Shown here: piece after piece, positions 57,924 through 64,000 of the stretch
Layout: every line of letters begins with the position of its first letter
How positions within the stretch are numbered: position 1 is the first letter of the stretch
Origin: Ceratorhiza oryzae-sativae
Lineage: Eukaryota; Basidiomycota; Agaricomycetes; Cantharellales; Ceratobasidiaceae
Reading direction: 5' to 3'
Length of the DNA: 64,000 nucleotides
Assembly: GCA_030998015.1 (NCBI GenBank)
Contig: JARWMV010000234.1
Span: forward strand, 1-64,000
Translations under genes and position numbers: made by a program
Notes under the pieces: generated by a model
The model's database searches: none
What the model saw: the letters and a program-made list of their open reading frames with translations, nothing else
What the model was told of the DNA's origin: nothing

Positions 57924-60364
57924 ATGTCCCGCTCGGCTCGAGTGCCCCTGTCGATCGAGTCTCTGGTAGAGAAACAACGAGCAGAACAGGAAGCCGCGTC
58001 GAAACCCAAGTTTCTTACAAAGGAGGAACGTGCAAAGCTTGCGATTGAGCGCCGTGCCGCGGAGATCAAAGCTGAGCGCGAGAAGGAGAACAAGGCGAGG
58101 GAGGAGAGGGAGCGGCTCGAGCGTGAAGCTCAAAGTTTGAAAGTTGGTGGGGGAAGGGCTAGAGATGTTGAGATGAAGGATGCGAGGTATGAGAGGGAGC
58201 GAGAGCGGGAAAGGGACGGGAGATATGGTGGTCGATGTGAGTCGGCGCGAGCCCTTGATCCCTTGTCGCTGAATCTCAACAGACTATGCATAGATGACGA
58301 CCGGAACCGTAGAGACTCTGGGAGACGCAACGATGACCGTGCACCTCCAGCCAGTAACCGTCCCGCTTTCCAAAACGGCATACCTACAGGCCCCCGTGCA
58401 GACAGGCAACAGCCACCTGCACCTCCTCCAACTTCGTCTCGAACTGGGACTCCCCACCCCCTCCGCCCTCAGGCAATGCCCCGCGTGCGACGCTTCCAGA
58501 GGAGTCAACCACGGCTCCATTTGTTCCACCCATCTCCGACTCGGACTTGACGGCCATTCGATCGAGGTATCTGGGCGTCGACAAGAAAAAGCGCAAAATT
58601 CGCAAGATGAACGATCGCAAATTCGTCTTTGACTGGGACGAGCAGGAGGATACAGGTATGCAAGCTGCTAGCCAGGGTGCTGTCATGTTTGGTCGTGGAC
58701 ATCTGGCTGGGATGGAGGACGGTGGCGGTGGGTCAGGAGCAGGCGCAGAACGGATGGCGGACGCAAAGGAGCGGAGAGCGGCTGCTAGGCATGGTGCAGA
58801 TGAGCGACACTGGACGGAAAAGCCTCTCAGCGAAATGCGGGACCGCGACTGGCGGATCTTCAGGGAAGACTTTAGCATTGCTTGTCGTGGCGGGAATATC
58901 CCGCTTCCTTTGCGCTCGTGGACAGAATCCGCTATCCCACAAGCCATACTGGATGTCATTGCTTCGATTGGATACGAAGAGCCCTCGCCCATTCAGCGTC
59001 AAGCCATCCCTATTGGTCTTCAAAACCGGGATGTCATTGGCATTGCCGAGACAGGATCCGGTAAAACAGCAGCATTCGTCATCCCCATGCTGGTATACAT
59101 TCAATCCCTCCCTCCGCTCGACGACAACAATCGCCATCTTGGTCCCTTTGCACTCATTCTTGCACCCACACGTGAGCTTGCTCAACAAATCGAGTCCGAG
59201 ACACGCAAGTTTGCCACACCATTGGGATACAAGTGTGTGTCGATTGTCGGTGGGCGGGCTGTCGAGGAACAGCAGTTTAATCTGCGAGAGGGAGCAGAGA
59301 TTATCATTGCCACACCGGGTCGGTTGAAGGACGTGATTGACCGACATGTGTTGGTGCTGTCACAATGCACATACGTCGTCATGGACGAGGCTGACCGAAT
59401 GGTGCATCTCGGGTTCGAACCCGACCTGACGTTTATCCTCGATGCACTTCCCGCTGAGAGTCTCAAGGCCGAAGACGAGATGGACCTTGACGGGAAGCCG
59501 GGTCTGGTCTTGGACCAGAGCGGGCAAAAGGGAAAGACACGCGTCACGACGTTGTTCTCGGCTACTATGCCTCCAGCTGTCGAAAGGCTTGCTCGAAAAT
59601 ACTTGAGGAAGCCGGCGGTAATCACAATCGGGGAGGCCGGTCGTGCTGTTGAGAGTGTGGAACAGCGTGTGGAATTTGTGATTGGCGACGAGAAGAAAAA
59701 GTGGGTCCGGAAATTCTTGAAAGGCACTCGATTAATCATATATTATAGGGCGCGGCTTTTGGACATTCTCAACAATGGTGGCTTCCAAGCACCTATCATT
59801 GTGTTTGTCAACCAAAAGAAAACGGCCGATATGGTCGCAAGGGATCTATCTCGCGCAGGCGTACGTATGGTGCATTCTTAAACTCGTGCATATACTGACT
59901 TGTCACATTTAGTGGAGTACGTCGACCTTGCACTCTGGAAAGAATCAAGAACAGCGAGAAGCTGCGCTTCAAGCACTGCGTACAGGCGAAGCGGACGTAC
60001 TCGTCGCTACAGACTTGGCAGGCCGTGGTATTGACGTACAAGATGTTTCACTCGTCATCAACTACCAAATGGCTAATACGATCGAAGCATACGTTCACCG
60101 TATTGGTCAGTACTCTTTTGCCCGTTCACCCACTTTATTACTCATTGTACATTGATGATAGGCCGAACGGGTCGCGCGGGCAAGACTGGTGTTGCCATCA
60201 CGTTCCTCACAAATGATGACGATGAAGTCATGTACGAGCTCAAGCAGGAAATATCCAAGAGCCCGATATCCAAGGTTCCACCGGAGTTGGCGCGTCACGA
60301 GGCTGCGCAGCAAAAAATAACGCGGGATATGAAGCGCAAGCGGGAGGGAGAAGATCAAGGCTAA
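57924..60364 (+). CDS. PRP28: DEAD-box RNA helicase PRP28 (DDX23 family)
   Basis: A spliceosomal helicase that displaces U1 snRNP from the 5' splice site. It starts [20 protein letters not shown], with a charged N-terminal region ([17 protein letters not shown]), then [20 protein letters not shown] and FDWDEQEDT, a PRP28-specific stretch. Helicase motifs in order: [11 protein letters not shown] (Q), [11 protein letters not shown] (I), [10 protein letters not shown] (Ia), [19 protein letters not shown] (II), SATMPP (III), [16 protein letters not shown] (IV), [13 protein letters not shown] (V) and [13 protein letters not shown] (VI, split by an intron). The end is at 60364. The intron at 59701-59748 is 48 nt and stop-free, so retention would keep the frame. 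A base is probably missing in the C tract near 58455. Neighbour on the other strand begins less than 30 bp away. Confidence 0.93.
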
Positions 60365-60619
60365 CAACCAAGTAGCTGATTTTGTTTGGGGTAGAACAGA
60401 CATTTGTACAGTCGAAAGGCTTTTCTACAAATGCAACAGACGATGATGACACAGATGCATTTCACATTTCTCTAATTCATACGTCAAGTCGAATCAAACC
60501 ACCACGTGCTCAGTCCACACGCCTCGGTCTCGCCTTCGTTGGATGACGCAGTTTGGTCCTTGCAGTGAGAGTCATAGGTCCTTCTCCACCACCACAGTGC
60601 CCAGCCAAGCCTCCCGCAA

Positions 60620-61456
60620 TGGCAACCCAGCGAAAGACAGGAAATAGTGCCTCGACTCAGGAGCAGCAGAAAGCCAAGGCGCTCGAACAGTACAATGACA
60701 CTGACGGCCACTTCTCACTCGTTCGGTCAGTCTGAATCCATCTTCTTCTCGCTCCATTCAACTAATAAATTTACTCTCCGCAGAAATTTCCGTCTCGCCG
60801 ATCTCGTCACGATCATGAACGGCTTTTGCGGCTCATTCTCCATCTTCTCATCGGCACGTTTCCTCATCACCCAAGACGAGTCTCAGCTATACGCGGCCCT
60901 CGCTTTCCCTCTTGCCGGCCTCATGTTCGACTTTTTCGATGGCAAAGTTGCGCGGTGGCGCCAGAGCTCTAGCTTGCTTGGACAGGAACTCGACAGTCTC
61001 GCGGATTTGGTACGTCTCGTTTTTGTCTCGCTCGATTTGACACATAGCTAATTATCCATTTAGATTTCCTTTGGCGTCGCCCCAGCACTGTTGGCATTTA
61101 CAATCGGGTTTCGCACGCTCTTGGATCAAGTCGTGCTCACCATCTTCATCTGCTGCGGTCTCGCCCGCCTTGCTCGGTTCAATGCCACGGTCGCTTCCGT
61201 CCCGAAAGACACGACCGGTAAATCCAAATATTTCGAAGGCTTGCCTATCCCATCTTCACTTGCCGTCGTCGGGTTGATGACCTACTGGGTTCGCCAAGGC
61301 TGGACTGGCCTTCCGGGCGGACAAGGTCTCCCATTCGGTACGATCCAGCTGTGGGGCGAGCCAGGCGGAAATGGTGAGGTCCACCTCGCTGCAGGTATCT
61401 TTGGATGCTGGGCTGCCGCAATGGTCAGCAAGACACTGCATGTGCCCAAGCCTTGA
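60620..61456 (+). CDS. CHO1: CDP-diacylglycerol-serine O-phosphatidyltransferase (phosphatidylserine synthase), 3 exons
   Basis: Exons 60620-60725, 60784-61009 and 61063-61456 give 241 residues. The enzyme condenses CDP-diacylglycerol with serine at the ER. The CDP-alcohol phosphotransferase signature D-G-x2-A-R-x8-G-x3-D-x3-D is intact: DFFDGKVARWRQSSSLLGQE followed by LDSLADLISFG across the second intron. Membrane segments include LVTIMNGFCGSFSIFSS and YAALAFPLAGLMF before it, and several after it (APALLAFTIGF, VVLTIFICCGLARLARFN). KYFEGLPIPSSLAVVGLM is the typical C-terminal segment of PS synthases. The N-terminus is short and polar. The start ATG is the first in the exon; the frame is intact throughout. 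Confidence 0.95.
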
Positions 61457-61611
61457 ACGGCTACATATCTGTTTATGACTATATACGAAAAAAGGGCGTA
61501 CTCTATATCCCCCAGTAGTTGTAACTTATATCACATTACCTCGCCGCGAAACTGACACGCGATGTTTTGTATCGAATACATAGTATTGTTTCAAGAAATA
61601 GTGTGATAAGG

Positions 61612-64000
61612 TTACATAGACACGTCTGCTCCGGCCGACGCTGGATCTACTGTTACTGGCAAATTGGAAGATTTCAATATTGGGGCGTCGGGAATACTCG
61701 TACTAATATCAGACACAGGAACGGAAGTATCGTTTGTCTCGTCCTGCTCGCTCTTCATCTTCACATCCCCCGATGGATCCCACATATACACATCCAACGT
61801 CCTCATAATCGTCTGGCGCTCAAGCTGCACCTTGCCCTCCTTGTTCACCACCCGCCGCGTTTTTACAATTGTGTCCACCTTGGTCTGGAGCTCTGCTGCA
61901 CCTTCTGAGTCTCCGGCCACGAGCTTTGTCGCCGACGGCTCTCCATCCTCGGGTATCGAGTCCGCCGCGACCCAGGACGTGCTAACGGCCGAGTCCCGTC
62001 TGATCTCGACCCATGGCCGGGGCGCGAAATGTCGAAACGCCACGGGGGCAACAGGTGGCGAGGGCGCTTTAGCACTCAGAGTCGCATTCTCCTTGATAGC
62101 TCCATTCTCGGCCGCCGGTTCTTCTGTCCGCCTTCGCTTTGAACCAGCGTGACTAGAAGCGGGTGCACTAGAGGGCACAGCGCCCTCTCCGTCTGAATCC
62201 ACGCCCCGAGCATTCCTCACGCGCCACCTAAGTTCACGCGCGAGCGCTCCCGGCTCCTTTATACGATCCCCAGGGACATGGTCTTTCGCGTCCTTGCCCG
62301 TCCCACGTTCAATCGACCGGGCTTCACCGACTAGGAAATTCGCCAGAGTTGCGAGGCCTTCGAGCACTCGGGGTGAAAACTCTTCCTTGGCCTTGAGATC
62401 GCGAACATATTTCTCGGCAGCGTACCAGCAGATCCTGTCAAAACAATCACGTTAGTACCCGGTCTAATCAGACGAGGACTGAGACTAACTTGGTGAAAAA
62501 GGGGAAGCAGAACTTCTTGGGTACCCGAGTTGCGATCTCGATTTCTCTGACTCGCAATTCTAAAGATAACTGATGAGAGGGGGGATGTCGTGTGACATTC
62601 GAAAACTTACGGGTAGCGATATTGTAGGAATGTAGAAAGTTGCCTCCGAATACCAGTGAATCTTTTGGTGTATACTACAAGCAAGTTAGTTGCGTAAAGC
62701 CAACTATCACCTTATCACTTACGACGCAGTGTATCCAGCCAGTCGGTATCATCCTAGCCAAGCTTGAGTCTTGGGCTTAAACTAAATCAAGGGTAGACTT
62801 ACATGGTATTCCCCTCGGTGAGCTCAACTTTGATAACCTTGTCCACCAGATCTCCAAACCATGTTGTGCCCTGGTTCTCGCTTCCCGACCACTTTTCATA
62901 CGCATTCAAGTTGGCAGGTGTTGGCCTGACAAAATAAAACACCTGCTGCAAGTCAGTACGCTGGCTCAAACTATTTATTCAAAAACACTCGCCTTTGATC
63001 CTTTGACTATATGGTAGTACACCGAGCTGCCTGCGAAATCGATATGCCAATCCTATTCGACCATGCGTCAATGCTCTGTTGAGATCCCCAACCAAACGTG
63101 CTTACGGTCCAACATCGGGCAACGCTCATCAAACAATAGAGCTGAACCTTGGGAAACTGCCCCTTTCCCTTTTTCCCCACTGGCCAGACATGCTCCACCC
63201 AGTCAATTTCTCGAACCAGCCTTGGTGGAGAGATATGTTCGGCCAGAGGTGTGCTACTAACTTCGAGCGAGATTACGTTCCGGATCTTTTCTCGTTGAGG
63301 TTCAGGCGTGTTGTAGTATTCGGCCCAAGAGCCGAGCGTCCAGCCTGGTGAGGTTGATTGGGACGCCACGTCTGCATTTGAGGGGTCAGCTGGTCAGGTT
63401 TAGACTCTGCAAGAGACAGGAGAGAGCCCACCCATGACCTCGACCGGCGTATCATGTCCCACCAACTCGGCGACTTGACTAACTGTGAAGTCCTTGCCGG
63501 GCATCTTCATTTCTAGCCCTTCAGGATTTTCAATCACCACCGGTTCAGTCATCGCCAGCGGGTCGGACTCGAGCCATTCCTTGTTGAGATCCTGCCCTTT
63601 GATACGCCGAAATACATCGGGGTGTATCGTCTTGTCGCGAATGACGTGCAGCCACCGGTTGGGGTCGCTCTGGTCGGGAGGTACGCCAGCTTCGATGTTG
63701 GCATAGTCTAGTCTAGCTCGCTTGCGATTGGATTTGCGTGTCGGGGGGAGGAGTGTGATTTGGAGGTCTGGTTTGTTTGCCAAGCATGTTTTACAGTACC
63801 TGCAACCACGACCAGGATAAGCACGCGAAGAGCGACTAAGACAAGACTAGGCGTACCACTTGTCAACCCGGCTAATGTCCCCGCCGTCACCGACACAGTC
63901 CCAGTGGAACCACGTCCCGCACGACTCACACTCGGCCCAGACCGTTTTTGCCTTGGTGTGGGCTGGCCCATCGGGTTTGCACGCCGCGCACCGGTCCCAT
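61612..64000 (-). CDS. JmjC histone demethylase, JHD1/KDM2-like, 5'-incomplete
   Basis: The gene runs off the right edge of the window; its beginning is missing. Domain order from the N-terminal side: a PHD finger ([37 protein letters not shown]) interrupted by one intron, a basic region [31 protein letters not shown], then the JmjC domain: [29 protein letters not shown] with the Fe-binding His-x-Asp (H-I-D) and the 2-oxoglutarate Lys in KGSKVFYFV, and GWIHCVY with the second Fe His. The C-terminal part is Ser/Pro/Asp-rich and ends at 61612 with [14 protein letters not shown]2/Jhd1 enzymes remove H3K36 mono- and dimethyl marks; this is inferred from domain order. Convergent with CHO1. Confidence 0.9.

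Noticed and set aside
59400..59425. GGGTTCGAACCCGA resembling a tRNA T-arm (B box)
   Set aside because: It lies within the PRP28 coding exon (the GFEPD segment), and no cloverleaf partner sequences flank it. It is a coding coincidence.

Overview
The window is nuclear DNA of a filamentous basidiomycete. Genes carry many short GT-AG introns (about 45-70 bp). Neighbours are often divergent and 30-180 bp apart. The gene set is typical of fungi, and a TKL-type kinase with an MLKL/HeLo-like N-terminal helical region is of a kind abundant in Agaricomycetes. A Cantharellales/Rhizoctonia-type genome is my best guess, from memory of protein families and without any database search.

Layout: cytosolic aspartate aminotransferase (370-2011 +); TDA3-like FAD oxidoreductase (2143-3747 -); a 5.3-kb repeat-like block almost without CpG (about 3.9-9.25 kb); a metallophosphoesterase (9185-10426 -) divergent from ER glucosidase I, GH63 (10532-13664 +); a disordered protein (13985-16110 -); Met30/SCON-2-type F-box WD40 protein (16444-18878 -); GSK-3 kinase (19237-21061 -); a gene-poor stretch; a kinase-RasGEF fusion (24187-28610 +); formate/nitrite transporter (29145-30701 -); a second gene-poor stretch; arrestin-like protein (32888-34595 +); PI4-kinase STT4 (35115-42769 +); DUF1776 protein (42957-44760 -) divergent from a cyclic phosphodiesterase (44938-45516 +); small secreted protein (45937-46504 +); aldo/keto reductase (46935-48478 +); asparagine synthetase (49124-51373 +); RhoGEF (51958-55440 -) divergent from a methyltransferase (55572-56364 +); an internally duplicated EF-hand-like protein (56449-57897 -) divergent from PRP28 helicase (57924-60364 +); phosphatidylserine synthase CHO1 (60620-61456 +); and a JHD1/KDM2 histone demethylase cut by the window end (61612-64000 -).

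Most genes are unrelated housekeeping functions. Several touch signalling at membranes: STT4 makes PI4P, CHO1 makes phosphatidylserine, and RasGEF, RhoGEF, GSK-3 and arrestin act in signalling or trafficking. There is no sign of a co-regulated metabolic cluster.

The most interesting items are the predicted MLKL-like/TKL kinase/RasGEF single-gene fusion; a probable AT-AC intron followed by an 8-nt exon in STT4; three GC-AG introns; and the sharply bounded CpG-depleted block. A caution applies to the whole window. Many conserved genes (GSK3, STT4, asparagine synthetase, RhoGEF, PRP28, arrestin, kinase) need single-base corrections, mostly missing bases in or near short homopolymers. This looks like assembly error rather than gene death, so reading-frame breaks should be interpreted carefully.
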